DNA of 64,000 nt, taken from the NCBI GenBank assembly GCA_037176705.1, contig CM073885.1, forward strand, positions 149,200,579 to 149,264,578. Direction: 5' to 3'. The notes under the pieces were generated by a model, which saw nothing but the letters and a program-made list of their open reading frames with translations, was not told the DNA's origin and ran no database searches. The position numbers and the translations under genes are program-made. Position 1 is the first letter of the stretch. The number at the start of each line of letters is the position of its first letter. This document shows positions 36,731 to 50,021 of this stretch, in pieces. Source of the stretch: Molossus alvarezi. Lineage: Eukaryota > Chordata > Mammalia > Chiroptera > Molossidae.

Positions 36731-38687
36731 TGGAAAGTGTTTACTTTGAATTCTCAGGGAAAACAGGTATCTACTCCTTATGTTTTTTGAGGAAATCGGT
36801 ACAAACAGTGACATGTATGATGGATCCTAGAATGCCACTGATTCATTCGGTAACAACTTTAAAGAATGTATGTAGAACTGAATAGTGTATAAATTAACAT
36901 GACCTGAACATAGCCCTAACCAATGTGTTTGATTTCTGCAGCCAGCATTTATTGGATATCAAGACGACTCATTTACACTTGCAGGCAAACAACACATATC
37001 CAAGGCTAAAACGTAGTATGTTGAAAAGCTGCCTCATCAACTACTACAGGTGGACTTTTCTTGTCACATAAGAAAGAAGGCAGACACCTGCATGGACTTA
37101 CAACCCTGTTTAACACTCCAATGTAAAGTATGTCCTGCACACCGGGCATAATTAGTGTGTAAGTAATTGAAATGGATACCCAGTCCACTGTACAAGTGCA
37201 TTTTCTCTAGAACACTCCTCTTGTTCTAATTCACCGAGATGTTCAATGTGAAAAACCCATGCTATTGTCAGTGTCTTCCAATTCATGGATTTACTCCTTG
37301 CATGGAGACAACCAATGTTTCGTGTACATCACTTTAGAGGTGTTCAGTTTCACTACTTCAAGAATGCACATGTGTAACACCAGTAGTTATCAATCTTTCC
37401 ATTGATTCAGTCTGGACTATATGTTGGTTCACTGTTCTGAGTAAGAATCATGCGAAACCAAATGCTGCAGCAGAAACCAAACTTTTCCAAGGATCGCATT
37501 CCAAAATGGGCTTCAATACGATCCAATCTTTGAAACCATGAACAACACAGAACAAAAAAAGGGATAACTTTTGATTCTACACATAATTGTGCTCTGTCCT
37601 ATTTGTTCTTTCCATGATATGACTGGATCTCTCCACAAAACGAGGAGAGTGTACATTAAAGTGCTCATGGTACTCAAGATCTGTGCATTCACATAACCCA
37701 AATGGAAATATTCAATCATTCCAACAGTTGTTTGAGTAGAACATGTTTGTTCACACTTTCCCGGCAAAGGTACTTAACTTCCCAAGGAAAAACATGCCAC
37801 TGAGTGAATGTGGCATCTGGCTCTCACAGAATTTTGCCCATAATTCGGTATACCCAAGACTACACCAGCAAGTCTTGTGTCTCCTTGACTAGAACAAGAG
37901 AAAGAAACTTACACTGCTAAGTTTCAGTGTGATTACACCTTTTTAAATGAACATTTCTTAAACACTTAACCAAAACAACGTATGCTTTAAGGAGCCTCAA
38001 GCTCTAGGCTTCGTGGAAGTGACTTTTGTGCAACTGAAGTGAAGAGTTCTAACACAGTTGATTTGGAATAGGTTTGGTTTGTATACACTGTCCTACAAAC
38101 AAACTAGAGTGAAAAGTATGTCTAAGGATCTATCAAAAGTTAGGTTGCCACATTACCTTAAATCTATACTTTCCACAACTGTGCTAAGAACACGTAATCT
38201 GAAAAACAGTACAACAGTGGTGGTTCAATCACGTGTGAACTGAGGATAGCCCTAGAATCTTTTTCTCAATATTTGGATAATATTTGAAGAAGGTTGTCTA
38301 TTGAAACCCAGTTCTAAGAACAGACAGCCACTAAACAGGAAATTGGACACTGCAACAGTATTAAGGTTTCCATTCTTCTCCTGAACTGAGTGTTATTATA
38401 TTAGTCTGCACAGAAAGAACACCAGTCATGAACACTTTTGACTATGCCAGTGTATTCTCATAGGTTCTTCCGTGAAATAGTCTTGAAACAAGTGAGTCCA
38501 TGACCATTGTTCTAAGACTGACACTCCCTCTTTTAAATTGATCACTTTTTTTTATAATGGCTTGAATAAGAGGATTGATTCCTTGTAAGTTATCAAGAAA
38601 TAGGCTGAATTTATCACAGGGACTTATCAAGATAGGTTCAGGAGATTCCATTCATGAACAAGGTACAATTCCAGCATGTCACCATGA
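36731..38687 (+). repeat. Satellite unit U8 (1957 bp, class O)
   Basis: Complete class O unit; its first 500 bases share gacatgtatg, catggacttacaaccctg and gtcctgcac with U5. CENP-B position near 38230 degenerate (acgtgtgaactgagg). No gene seen. Confidence 0.94.
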
Positions 38688-40643
38688 TGGAAAGTGTTTA
38701 CTTTGAATTCTCAGGAGAAAACAGGAATCTACTCCTTATGTTTTTTGAGGAAATCGGTCCAAACAGTGAAATGTATGCTGGATCCAAGAATGACACTGAT
38801 TCATTCGGTAAAAACTTTAAAGAATGTATGTAGCACTGAATAGTGTATAGATTTCCATGACCTGAATGTTGCGCTAAACAATGTGTTTGATTTCTGCAGC
38901 ACAGCATTTATTGGATTTCAAGATGACTCCTAGACACTTCCAGGCAAACAAGACATATCCAAGGCTAAAACGTAGTATGTTGAAAAGTTGCCTCATCAAC
39001 TAGTACAGGTGGACTTTTCTTGTCACATAGGAAAGAAGGCAGACACCTGCATTTACTTACAACACAGTTTAACACTCCAGTGGAAGGTACGCCCTGCACC
39101 CCTGGCATAATTAGTTTTTAACTAATTGAAATGGATACCCAGGTCCACTGTACAAGTGCTTTTTCCATAGAACACTTCTCTTGTTCTAATTCACAGATAC
39201 GTTCAATGTGAAAACCCCATGGTATTGTCAGTGTCTTCCAATTCATGGATTTACTCCTTGCATGTAGACAACCAATGTTACAACTACATCACTTTACATG
39301 TGTTCAGTTTCAATGCTTCAGGAATGCACCTGTGTAACACCAGTAGTTATCAATCTTTCCATTGATTCAGTCTTGACCATTGTTGCTTCACTGTTCTGAG
39401 TAAGAATCATGTGAAACCAACTGCTACAGCAAAAACCAAACTATTTCCAAGTATCGCCTTCAAAAATGGGCTTAAATATGTTCCAATCATTGAAACCATG
39501 AACAACCAAGAACACAAAAAGGGATAACATTGGATTCTACACATAAGTGTGCTCTGTCCTAGTGGTTCTTTCCATGATATGACTGGATCTCTCCACAAAA
39601 TGAGGAGAGTGTACATTAAAGTGTTCATGTTACTCAAGATCCGTGCCTTAATTTGACGCAAATGGAAATATTCAATCATTCCAACAGTTGTTTGACTAGA
39701 ACATGTTTGTTCACACTTTCCCTGCAAAGGTACTTAACTTCCCAAGGAAAAACATGCCACTGAGTGAATGTGGCCCCTGGCTCTCACAGAATTTTGCCCA
39801 TAATTCAGTATATCGAAGACTGCACCAGCAAGTCTTGTGTCTCTTTGTCTGGAACAAGAGAAAGAAACTTACACTCCTAAGTATAAGTGTGATTCCACCT
39901 TTATAGATGGACATTTCTTAAACACTTAACCAAAACAACGTATGCTTTGAGGAGCCTCACGCTCTAGGCTTCATGGAAGTGACATTTGTGCAACTGAAGT
40001 GAAGAGTTCTAACACAGTTCATTTGGAATAGGTTTGGTTTGTATACACTCTCCTACAAACAAACTAGAGTGAAAAGTGTGTCTAAACCTATCAAAAGTTA
40101 GGTTGCCACATTACCTTAAATCAATACTTTCCACAACTGTACTAAGAACACGTAATCTGAAAAACAGTACAACAGTGGTGGTTTAATGACGTGTGAAGTG
40201 GGTACAGCCCTAGAACCTTTCACTCAATATTTGGACATTATTTGAAGAAGGTTGTCTATTGAGACACTGTTCTTAGAACAGACAGCCACTAAACAGGCAA
40301 TTGGACCCTGCAACCGTATTAAGGTTTCCCTTCTGCTCCTGAACAGAGTGTTATTATATTAGTCTGCACAGAAAGAACACCAGTCATGAACACTTTTGAC
40401 TATGCCAGTGTATTCCCATAGGTTCTTGGGGAAATAGTCTTGAAACAAGTGAATCCATGACCATATTCAACGACTGACACTGCCTCTTTTAGATTGATTA
40501 TTTTTTTATTATAATGGCTTGAATAAGAGGATGGATTACTTGTCAGTTTTCAAAAAATAGGCTGTTTTTGTCTCAAGTACTTATCAAGATAGGTTCAGGA
40601 GATTCCATTCATGACAAGGTACAAGTCCAGCATTTCACAATGA
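38688..40643 (+). repeat. Satellite unit U9 (1956 bp, class O)
   Basis: Complete class O unit. Region 39060-39180 is the closest match to the left flank of L1-5. CENP-B position near 40190 degenerate (gacgtgtgaagtgggt). No gene seen. Confidence 0.94.
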
Positions 40644-42565
40644 TTGAAAATGTTTACTTTGAATTCTCAGGAGAAAACAGGTATCTACTCCTTATGTTTT
40701 TTGAGGAAATCGGTACAAACCGTGAAATGTATGATGGATCCAAGAATGACATTGATTCATTCGGTAACAACTTTAAAGATTGTATGTAGAACTGAGTAGT
40801 GTATAAATTAACATGGCCTGAACATAGCCCTAACCAATGTGTTTGATTTCTGCAGCCAGAATTTATTGGATATCAAGACGACTCATTTACACTTCCAGGC
40901 AAACAACACATATCCAAGGCTAAAACGTAGTATGTTGAAAAGCTGCCTCATCAACTAGTACAGGTTGACTTTTCTAGTCACATAAGAAAGAAGGCAGACA
41001 CCTGCATGGACTTACAACACTGTTTAACACTTCAATGTAAAGTATGCCCTGCACTCTGGGCCTAATTACTGTGTAAGTAATTGAAATGGATACCCAGGTC
41101 CACTGTACAAGTTCACTTGCTCTAGAACCCTCCTCTTGTTCTAATTCACAGAGATGTTCAATGTGAAAAACCCATGGTATTGTCAGTGTCTTCCAAATCT
41201 TGGATTTACTCCTTGCAAATAGACAACCAATGTTTCAAATACATCACTTTAGAGGTGTTCAGGTTCACTGCTTCAAGAATGCACATGTGTAACACCAATA
41301 GTTATCAATCTTTCCATTGATTCCATCTGGACCATATGTTGGTTCACTGTTCTGAGTAAGAAACGTGCGAAACCAACTGCTAGGGCAGAATCCAAACTTT
41401 TTCCAAGTATCGCCTTCCAAAATGGGCTTCAATACGATCCAATCTTTGAAACCATGAATAACATAGAAAACAAAAGGGATAACTTTTGATTCTACACATA
41501 AGTGTGCAATGTCCTAGTTGTTCTTTCCATGATATGACTGGATCTCTCCACAAAACGAGGAGAGTGTACATTAAAGTGTTCATGTTACTCAAGATCTGTG
41601 CATTCACTTAACCCAAATGGAAATATTCAATCATTCCAACAGTTGTTTGACTAGAAGATGTTTGTTCACACTTTCCCTGCAAAGGTACTTAACTTCCCAA
41701 GGATAAACATGCCACTGAGTGAATGTGGCCCCTGGCTCTCACAGAATTTTGCCCATAATTCAGTATATTCAAGACTGCACCAGCAAGTTTTGTGTCTCCT
41801 TGTCTGGAACAAGAGAAAGAAACTTACACTGCTAAGTTTCAGAGTGATTACACCTTTACAAATGGACATTTCTTAAACACTTAACCAAAACAACATATGC
41901 TTTGAGGAGCCTCAAGCTCTAGGCTTCGTGGAATGACTTTTGTGCAACTGAAGTGAAGATTTGTAACACAGTTCATTTGGAATAGGTTTGGTTTGTATAC
42001 AATGTCCCACAAACAAACTAGAGTGAAAAGTATGTCTAAGGATCTATCAAAAGTTAGGTTGCCATATTACCTTAAATCAATACTTTCCACAACTGTACTA
42101 AGAACAAGTAATCTGAAAAACAGTACAACAGTGGTGGTTCAATGACGTATGAACTGGGTATAGCCCTAGAATCTTTTTCTCAATATTTGGATATTATTTG
42201 AAGAAGGTTGTCTATTGAAACACAGTTCTTACAACAGACGGCCATTAAACAGGCAATTGGACACTGCAACCGTATTAAGGTTTCCATTCTGCTCCTGAAC
42301 TGAGTGTTATTATATTATTCTGCACAGAAGGAACACCAGTCATGAACACTTTTGACTATGCCAGTGTATTCCCATAAGTGCTTCGGGGAAATTGTCTTGA
42401 AACAAGTGAATCCATGACCATTGTTCAAAGACTGACACTTCCTCTTTTAAATTGATCACTTTTTTGTTAAAATGGCTTGAATAGGAGGATTGATTCCTTG
42501 TCAGTTATGAAGAAATAGGCTGAAATCGTCACAGGGACTTATCAAGATAGGTTCAGGAGATTCCT
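40644..42565 (+). repeat. Satellite unit U10 (class O), cut by L1-6a
   Basis: 1922 bp, ending at ggagattcc where the L1-6a tail begins. CENP-B position near 42145 degenerate. No gene seen. Confidence 0.93.
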
Positions 42566-43468
42566 TTAATTCCTTTTTTTTTCATTTATTTATTTATTTA
42601 TTTATGAATTTATTTATTTATTTTTTTGTTACAGATATTTTACCTTTTTACTCCATTGGCACCCCCCACCCCACCCCCCCTCTACCCTGTCCCCGGCTTA
42701 GTTGTCCATGTCCATTGGTCATGCATACATGCATGTAAGTTCTGTGGTTTATCTCTTCCCATCCCCCCACCCACCATCCCCTCTTCTGAGGGATGTCAGT
42801 CTGTGCCCTACTTCCATGTGTCTGGGTCTACTGTATTCCTCTGACTGTTATGTTCATTATATTCCGTATATAAGTGAGATCATGTGGTATTTGTCTTTTT
42901 CTGCTTGGCTTCTTTCACTTAGGATAATACTTTCCAGGTCCCTCCATGTTGTCTCAAATGATAAGAGATCTTTCTTTCTTACCGCTGCATAGTATTCCAT
43001 TGTGTATATGTACCACATCGTTTTTATCCATTCGTCTACTGGTGGACACTTGGGCTCTTTCCAGATCTTAGCTATTGTAAATAGTGCTGCTTTGAACATG
43101 GGGGTACATATATTCTTCCTGATTGGTGTTTCAGGCTTCTTAGGGTATATTCCCAGCAGTGGGATCACTGGGTCAAATGGAAGTTCAATTTTTAATTTTT
43201 TGAGGTACCACCATATTGTTTTCCATAGTGGCTGCACCTGACTGCATTCCCACCAGCAGTGTACTAGAGTCCCCTTTTCTCCACACCCTCGCCAACACTA
43301 GTTGTTTGATGATTTCTTGATGGCGGCCATTCTGACAGGTGTGAGGTTATACCTCATTGTTTTAATTTGCATCTCTCTGATGATTAGTGATGTTGAGCAA
43401 TCTTCATATGACTCTTGGCCATTTGTATGTCCTGTTTGGAGAGGTGTCTATTCAGCTCCTCTGCCCAT
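42566..43468 (-). mobile_element. L1-6a: 3' end of a family A LINE-1
   Basis: T-rich tail with tttatttattta repeats, a family A 3'UTR (C-rich tract 42755-42785) and the end of ORF2. It stops at gcccatttttt, where the poly(A) tail of L1-6b begins. The unbroken sequence in L1-5 is cccattttttaattggg, so the break is exactly at TTTTTT/AA, the preferred L1 endonuclease site. The rest of this element is missing on the far side of L1-6b. Confidence 0.93.
42857..43468 (-). pseudogene. L1-6a ORF2p C-terminal fragment
   Basis: About the last 200 residues of ORF2p. Open for the last 126 codons (MQPLWKTIW to YGI) down to 42857; upstream a 3-base loss and small indels near 43380-43410 and an altered CWRGCGEK region disrupt it. 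Too short to have any catalytic domain. Confidence 0.88.
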
Positions 43469-43686
43469 TTTTTATTTATTTATTTATTTTTTTTTATTGA
43501 TTTATTTTTGTTACAAATGATTCTCCTTTTTCCCCCACTGATTCACCCCTCCCCCTTCCCTCCCTGCCCCTTCCCCTGATTGTTGTCCATGTCCACTGTT
43601 CATGCCTCCATGCATTTAAGTTCTGTTGTTCATCCCTCTCTCAGCTCCCCACTCCTTAGGGGATTGTCCTCAAACTGTTATGTTCA

Positions 43687-46600
43687 TTATATTCCAGAAA
43701 TCAGTGAGATCATATGAAATTTGTCTTTCTCTGCTTGGCTTGTTTCACTTAGGATGATACTTTCCAGGTCCCTCCATGTAGTCTCAAAGGATAAGAGATC
43801 TTTCTTTCTTACCGCTGCGTAGTACTCCATTGTGTGTATGTACCACAGCTTTTTAATCCATTCGTCTACTGATGGGCACTTGGGCTGTTTCCAGATCTTA
43901 GCGATTGTAAATAGTGCTGCTACAAAGATGGGGGTACATATATTCTTTCTGATTGGTGTTTCAGGCTTCTTAGGGTATATTCCTAGAAGTGAGATCACTG
44001 GGTCAGATGGGAGTTCAATTTTTAATTTTTTGAGGTGACACCATATTGTTTTCCATAGTGGCTGCACCAGTCTGCATTCCCACCAACAGTGTGCTAGAGT
44101 CCCCTTTTCTCCACACCCTCGCCAACACTTGTTGTTTGATGATTTGTTGATGGCGGCCATTCTGACAGTTGATGATTTGTTGATGGCGGCCATTCTGACA
44201 GGTGTGAGGTGATACCTCATTGTAGTTTTAATTTGCATCTCTCTGATGATTAGTGATGTTGAGCATTTCTTCATATGTCTCTTAGCCATTGGTATGTCCT
44301 GTTTGTAGAGGTGTCTATTTAGTTCCTCTGCCCATTTTTTAATTGGATTCTTTGTCTTCCTTTTGTGGAGTTGTATGAGCACTCTGTATATATTGGAAAT
44401 TAACCCCTTATCTGATACATCATTGGCAATGATGTTCTCCCATACAGTGGGTTGCCTTTCCATTTTGATGATTGTTTCTTTTGCTGTGCAGAAGCTTTTT
44501 AGTTTGATGTAGTCCCATGTGTTCATTTTCTCCTTTATTTCTGTTGCCTTTGGTGATGTATCAGTGAAAATTCTGTTCCGTATGATGTCCTAAATTTTGT
44601 TGCCTACATTTTCTTCTAGAATTTTTATGGATTCACGGGTCATATTTAAGTCTTTTATCCCTTTTGAGTTTATTTTTCTGTATGGTGTAAGTTGATGGTC
44701 GAGTTTCATTTTTTTGCATGTAGCTGTCCAAATTTCCCAACACCATTTATTAAAGAGGCTGTCTTTACTCCACTGTATGCTCTTGCCACCTTTGTCAAAT
44801 ATTAATTGAGCATATTGCCTTGGGTCCATTTCTGGGTTTTCAGTACTGTTCCACTGGTCTATATGCCTGTTCTTGTGCCAGTACCAGGCTGTTTTGGTTA
44901 CAGTCGCTTTGTAGTATAACCTGATATCTGGTATTGTGATCCCTCCAACTTTGTTCTTCTTTTTCAAGATTGCTGTGGCTATTCGGCGTCTGTTTTGGTT
45001 CCATATGAACTTTTGAAGTATTTGTTCTAGTTCTATGAAATATGTCCTTGGTTTTTGATGGGGATTGCATTGAATCTATAGATTGCTTAGGGTAGTATGG
45101 ACATTTTAATGATGTCAATTCTTCCAATCCATGAACAGGGTATGTGCTTCCACTTTTTTATATCTTCCTCTATTTCTTTTTTCAATGACCTGTAGTTTTC
45201 TGCAAATAGGTCCTTTACTTCTTTGGTTAAGTTTATTCCTAGGTATCGTAATTTTTTTGGAGCGATGGTAAATGGGATTGTTTTTTCAGTTTCTCTTTCT
45301 GTGAGTTCATCATTGATGTACAAGAATGCCGTCGATTTCTTGACGTTAATTTTCTATCCTGCTACGTTGCCAAATTCATTTATTAAGTCTAATAGATTTT
45401 TGATGGAGTCTTTAGGGTTTTCTATGTACAATATCATGTCATCTGCAAATAATGACAGTTTCACTTCCTCCTTTCCAATTTGGATCCCTTTTATTTTTTC
45501 TTCATGTCTGATTGCTGTGGCTAAGACTTCCAGTACAATGTTAAATAAGAGTGGCGAAATTGGACATCCCTGTCTTGTTCCTGTTCTTAATGGAAATGTT
45601 TTTTGTTTCTGTCCATTGAGTATGATGTTGGCTGTAGGTCTTTCATATATGGCCTTTATTATGTCGAGATATGATCCCTCTATTCCTACATTGCTGAGCT
45701 TTTTTATCAGAAATGGATGCTGGATTTTGTCGAATGCTTTTTCAGCATCTATTGATATGATCATGTGGTTTTTATTCTTCATTTTGTTTATGTGGTGTAT
45801 CACGTTTATTGATTTGCGAATATTGTACCAGCCTTGCATCCCTGGAATGAATCCCACTTGGTCATGGTGAATAATTTTTTTGATGTATTTCTGGATCCGA
45901 TTTGCTAGTATTTTGTTCAGGATTTTGGCGTCTATGTTCATCAGGGATATTGGCCTGTAGTTTTCTTTCTTCGTAGTGTCTTTTTCTGGTTTTTGAATTA
46001 GAATTATGCTGGCCTCATAGAACGTGTTTGGAAGTCTTCCTTCTTCTTGAATTTTTTGAAATAGTTTGAGGAGAATGGGTGTTAGTTCTTTTTTGAATGT
46101 TCGGTAAAACTCCCCCGTGAAACCATCTGGGCCTGGGCTTTTGTTTGCTGGGAGAGTCTTGATTACCTCTTCAATTTCCTTAGTTGTTATTGGTCTGTTC
46201 AAGTTTTCTATCTCTTCCGGGAATAGTTTTGGGAGACTGTGTGTTTCTAGAAATTTGTCCATTTCACTGAGATTGTCGAATTTGTTGCCATATAGTTGTT
46301 CATAGTAGTTGTTAACGATCTTTTGTATTTCCGTGGTGTTGGTTGTTACTTCTCCTCTTTCATTTCTTATTTTGTGTATTTGGGTTCTTTCTCTGTGTTT
46401 CTTGGTGAGTCTAGCTAAGGGTCCATCAATCTTCTTTATCTTTTCGAAAAACCAGCTCTTTGTTTCATTGATCCTTTGAATTGTTTTTTTTGGTCTCTAT
46501 GTCATTTATTTATGCTCTGATCTTTACTATTTCCTTCCTTCTACTTGCTCTGGGGTTTTCTTTTTGTTTGCTTTCTAATTCTTTAAGTTGTGAGGTTAGA

Positions 46601-47544
46601 CAGTCAATTAGAAATTTTTCTTGTTTTTTGAGGTAGGCCTGTAGTGCTATGAACTTCCCTCTCAGAACTGCTTTCGCTGCATCCCATAGATTTTGTGTTG
46701 TTGTGTGTTCATTTTCATTGGTTTCCAGGAAGTTTTTGATTTCTTCCTTGATCTCCTCGGTGACCCATTCATTGTTTAATAACATGCTATTTAGCCTCCA
46801 TGTGTCGAAATGTATTTGCATGTTCTTGTTGCAATTGATTTCTAGTTTCATGCCATTGTGATCTGAGAAGATGCTTGATATGATTTCAATCTTCTTGAAC
46901 TTGTAGAGATTTAGTTTGTGTCCTATCATGTGGTATATCTTTGAGAATGTCCCATGTGCACTTGAGAAGAATGTGTACTCTGTAGTTTTGGGGTGTAATT
47001 CTCTGTAGATATCTATTAAGTCCATTTGGTCTAGTGCTTCATTTAGAGTCTCTGTTTCCTTGCTAATTTTTTGCCTAGAGGATCTATCCAGTGCTGTCAA
47101 CGGGGTGTTGAAGTCCCCTGCTATGATTGTAGTGTTGTCGATTTGTCCTTGGAAGTCCTCCAGAAGATTTTTAATATATTTTGGTGCTCCTATATTGGGT
47201 GCATATATGTTTATCAAGGTTATATCTTCCTGTTGGATAGATCCTTTCAATATTATGTAGTGGCCGTCTTTGTCTCTAGTTATGGTCTTCATTTTGAAAT
47301 GTATTTTATCAGATATGAGAATTGCTACCCCAGCTTTTTTTTGCTTTCCATTTGCTTGGAAAACTTTTTTCCATCCCTTCACTTTCAACCTATGTGAGTC
47401 TTTTGTTGAGAGGTGGGTCTCTTGTAAACAACATACAGATGAGTCATGCTTTCTTATCCAATCAGCCTCTCTGTGTCTCTTTATGGGAGCATTCAATCCA
47501 TTTACGTTTAAGGTGATTATTGATATGTACTTATTTATTGCCAT
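43687..47544 (-). pseudogene. L1-6b ORF2p pseudogene
   Basis: Start MAINKYISI at 47544. The endonuclease is open for 344 codons to a TAA at about 46510 (Glu codon after KIRA); then an extra T in a T-run near 46490 shifts the frame. The RT segment is open from 46262 to 45354 (MDKFLETH.. FADDMILY), ended by TAG in place of Tyr near 45356. A one-base loss near 45053 and a TAG near 44591 follow. The last 279 codons (44526-43687) are open and include an in-frame 11-residue duplication [11 protein letters not shown] just before the CWRGCGEK motif, and an inserted family B C-terminus. Not functional. Confidence 0.92.
44136..44201 (+). repeat. 33-bp tandem duplication at the B/A switch in L1-6b
   Basis: Two direct copies, 44136-44168 and 44169-44201, each starting ttgatgatttgttgatggcg and ending attctgacag. 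All other elements here have one copy. Sequence below it matches family B, sequence above it family A. It keeps the frame (11 codons). Confidence 0.93.
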
Positions 47545-47589
47545 TTTTGTTTAGTGTGGTTCTATTTTTCTTCCCATTTCTACTGCTAA

Positions 47590-48470
47590 TTACAACAGTC
47601 CTTTTAACATTTCTTGCAGTGCTGGTTTGGTGCTAATGTATTCCCTTAGCTATTTTTTTCTGGGAAGCTCTTTATTTGATCTTCTATTTTGAATGATAGC
47701 CTTGCTGGGTAGAGTAGTCTTGGATTCAGATTCTTGTTTTTCATGACTTTGATTACTTCATGCCATTCCCTTCTGGCCTGTAGTGTTTCTTGTGAGAAGT
47801 CAGCTGAGAGCCTTATGGGGTTCCCTTTGTAGGTAACCTGTTGCTTATCTCTTGCTGCTTTTAGGATTCTGTCTTTGTCTTTAATTTGTGGCATTTTAAT
47901 TACTATGTGTCTTGGTGTGGGCCTGTTTGGGTTCTTCTTACTTGGGGCTCTCTGTGCTTCTTGAACTTGAATGCCTTCTTCCTTCACCAAATTAGGGAAG
48001 TTTTCTCTCACTATTTTTTTGAATATATTCTCTATCCCTTGCTCATTTTCTTCTTCTTCGGGGTCTCCTATGATGCGAATATTATTACGTTTCCAGTTGT
48101 CCCATAGTTCTCTTAAGCTGTCTTCCTGTTTTTTAATCGTTTTTTCCTTTTGTTTTTCTGATTGGTTGATTTTTTCTACCCTGTCTTCTAATTCACTGAT
48201 CCGGTCCTCAGCTTCCCCTACTCTGCTTTTTAAACCTTCCAATGTGTTTTTCATTTCAGATATGTCATTTTTTATCTCTTCTTGTTGGCTTTTAATTTCC
48301 ATTTGGCTTATTTTCAGTGTCTCTATGTCCTTACTCATGCTGTTCAGCTTCCTCAAGATCATGGCTCTGAATTCTAGCTCTGTTAACATGCCTAATTGCT
48401 CCACATTGATCTCATCTTCGGTGGAGGTGGCTTGCTCTTTCATTTGGCTTCTGTTTCTGTGTTTCACCAT
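47590..48470 (-). pseudogene. L1-6b ORF1p, truncated at the C-terminus
   Basis: Start MVKHRNRSQM at 48470. Open for about 274 codons with coiled coil, RRM (DNWKRNNIRIIGDPEEEE, with Asp where others have Val) and LQARREWH. The codons after SFPEK are shifted by a small deletion near 47650, giving a stop at 47646-47648, so the last 20 or so residues are lost. The same C-terminal run is the site of the frameshift in L1-2. Natural end TAA at 47590-47592. Family A: no extra heptad. Confidence 0.9.
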
Positions 48471-49293
48471 TTTGGCTATCACTGTGGGCTTCGGAGCCTG
48501 TCAAGTTCTCCCTGTGGGTGTTGGTGTTCTGCTGTTTGTGGCTCCCTCTCCTGTGTAGAGATGAGCGAGGGAGGACCCGCGTTGAACACCACTGTCAAGT
48601 CTTACTTTCCTGGTCAAAGTTACCAGCCCAGTAAACGTACTGTTATCCTCTAGCTTTTGGCCTGGAGGCTAGCAGTCTAGGTTAATTGATGAGTTTTGGG
48701 TTGTCAGTTGATTGAAAAACTCCCTCTGGTGCTCAGCCAAGGGGCTTTCACGAGGGTCGGGCAGATGCTGGTCTTTAGTGAGCCTCAATTAACACTTCAA
48801 TGGCCCACAGGGTGGGGTTGGATCTCCGAGGGAGGGGCTGCTGCCTCTCCCCAGAGCCCTGGGAAGGAGCAATGTGGCCACCATCCTGAGTGGCTGCACT
48901 CAGCCAAAGCTCCGAGAGCTCTCCAAACCCCGAGTGTCCCAACGCAGTTCCAGTCCTGTCCGCCCTCCCTCCGCCGGAGCCCAAGGTGACTGGCTGTGGC
49001 TGTTTCAGCCTCTGTCCCGGCTGCGCTGTGGGGCCGCCTGGGAGTGTAACCCGAGGGGGCCGCTCCCAGCTAAGGCCTCTGCCAAGCTGCCGACCATGGG
49101 CTCCCAGCCCCTGTCTCACGCCTTCGCAATCCTACTGGGATGGAGTCAGTGTCCCTTGTTGTATGGTCCTCACAAGCTGCTTTTCTGTTGGTTTTTCCCG
49201 TCGATTTGTCTGTGTTATAGTTGTAATTCAAGTGTGGTTCTGGGAGACGGTCTGTGTAGCTCCGTTCACTCCGAGGCCATTTTTTGGTCCACC
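48471..49293 (-). promoter_or_regulatory. L1-6b 5'UTR / internal promoter, family A
   Basis: 823 bp, colinear with the leaders of L1-1 and L1-2; no monomers. The YY1-like site at the 5' end has decayed (complement of ggccatttttt, preceded by ccga instead of gcc). Confidence 0.78.
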
Positions 49294-50021
49294 GACATTT
49301 CTTAAACACTTAAACAAAACAACATATCCTTGGAGGAGCCTCAAGCTCTAGCCTTCGTGGAAGTGACTTTTGTGCAACTGAAGTGAAGAGTTCTAACACA
49401 GTTCATTTGGAATAGGTTTGGTTTGTATGCACTGTCCTATGAACAAACTAGAGTATGTCTAAAGACCTGTCAATAGTTAGGTTGCCACATTACCTTAAAT
49501 GATTACTTTCCACAACTGTACTAAGAACACGTAATCTGAAAAACAGTACAACAGTGGTGGTTCACATGTGAACTGGGTATAGCCCTAGAAACTTTTTCTC
49601 AATATTTGGATATTATTTGAAGAAGGTTGTCTCTTGAGACACAGTTCTTAGAACAGACAGCCACTAAACAGGCAATTGGACCCTGCAACCGTATTAAGGT
49701 TTCCCTTCTGCTCCTGAACTGAGTGTTATTATATTAGTCTGCACAGAAAGAACACCAGTCATGAACACTTTTGACTATGCCAGTGTGTTCCCATAGATTC
49801 TTCGGGGAAATAGTCTTGTAACAAGTGAATGCATGACCATTGTTCAAAGACTGACACTCCCTCTTTTAAATAGATCAATTTTTTGTTATAATGGCTTGAA
49901 TAAGAGGATTGATTCCTTGTCAGTTATCAAGAAATAGGCTGAATTTGTCACAGGGACTTATCAAGATAGGTTCAGGAGATTCCATTCATGAACAAGGTAC
50001 AATTCCAGCATTTCACAATGA
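49294..50021 (+). repeat. Satellite unit U11, last part (class O)
   Basis: Starts gacatttcttaaacac directly at the L1-6b 5' end. Class O until about 49996, class Y from 50027, so the O/Y border lies in this 30-bp stretch. CENP-B position near 49565 degenerate. No gene seen. Confidence 0.93.

Larger units (their letters stand above)
43469..49293 (-). mobile_element. L1-6b: full-length LINE-1 nested at L1-6a, B/A chimera, inactive
   Basis: Poly(A) tail complement from 43469, a family B 3' tip (ttgttacaaatgattctcc, as in L1-4), ORF2 43687-47544, ORF1 47590-48470, family A 5'UTR 48471-49293. The sequence switches from B to A at a 33-bp direct duplication (44136-44168 and 44169-44201). After its 5' end satellite follows immediately at unit base gacatttctt, not the remainder of L1-6a. 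About 1264 bp of satellite are absent between the outer borders. Both ORFs are broken. Confidence 0.93.

Noticed and set aside
43469..49293. A gene cluster or undescribed protein system in the window
   Set aside because: All long ORFs are L1 ORF1 or ORF2 by motif; no other coding sequence was found.
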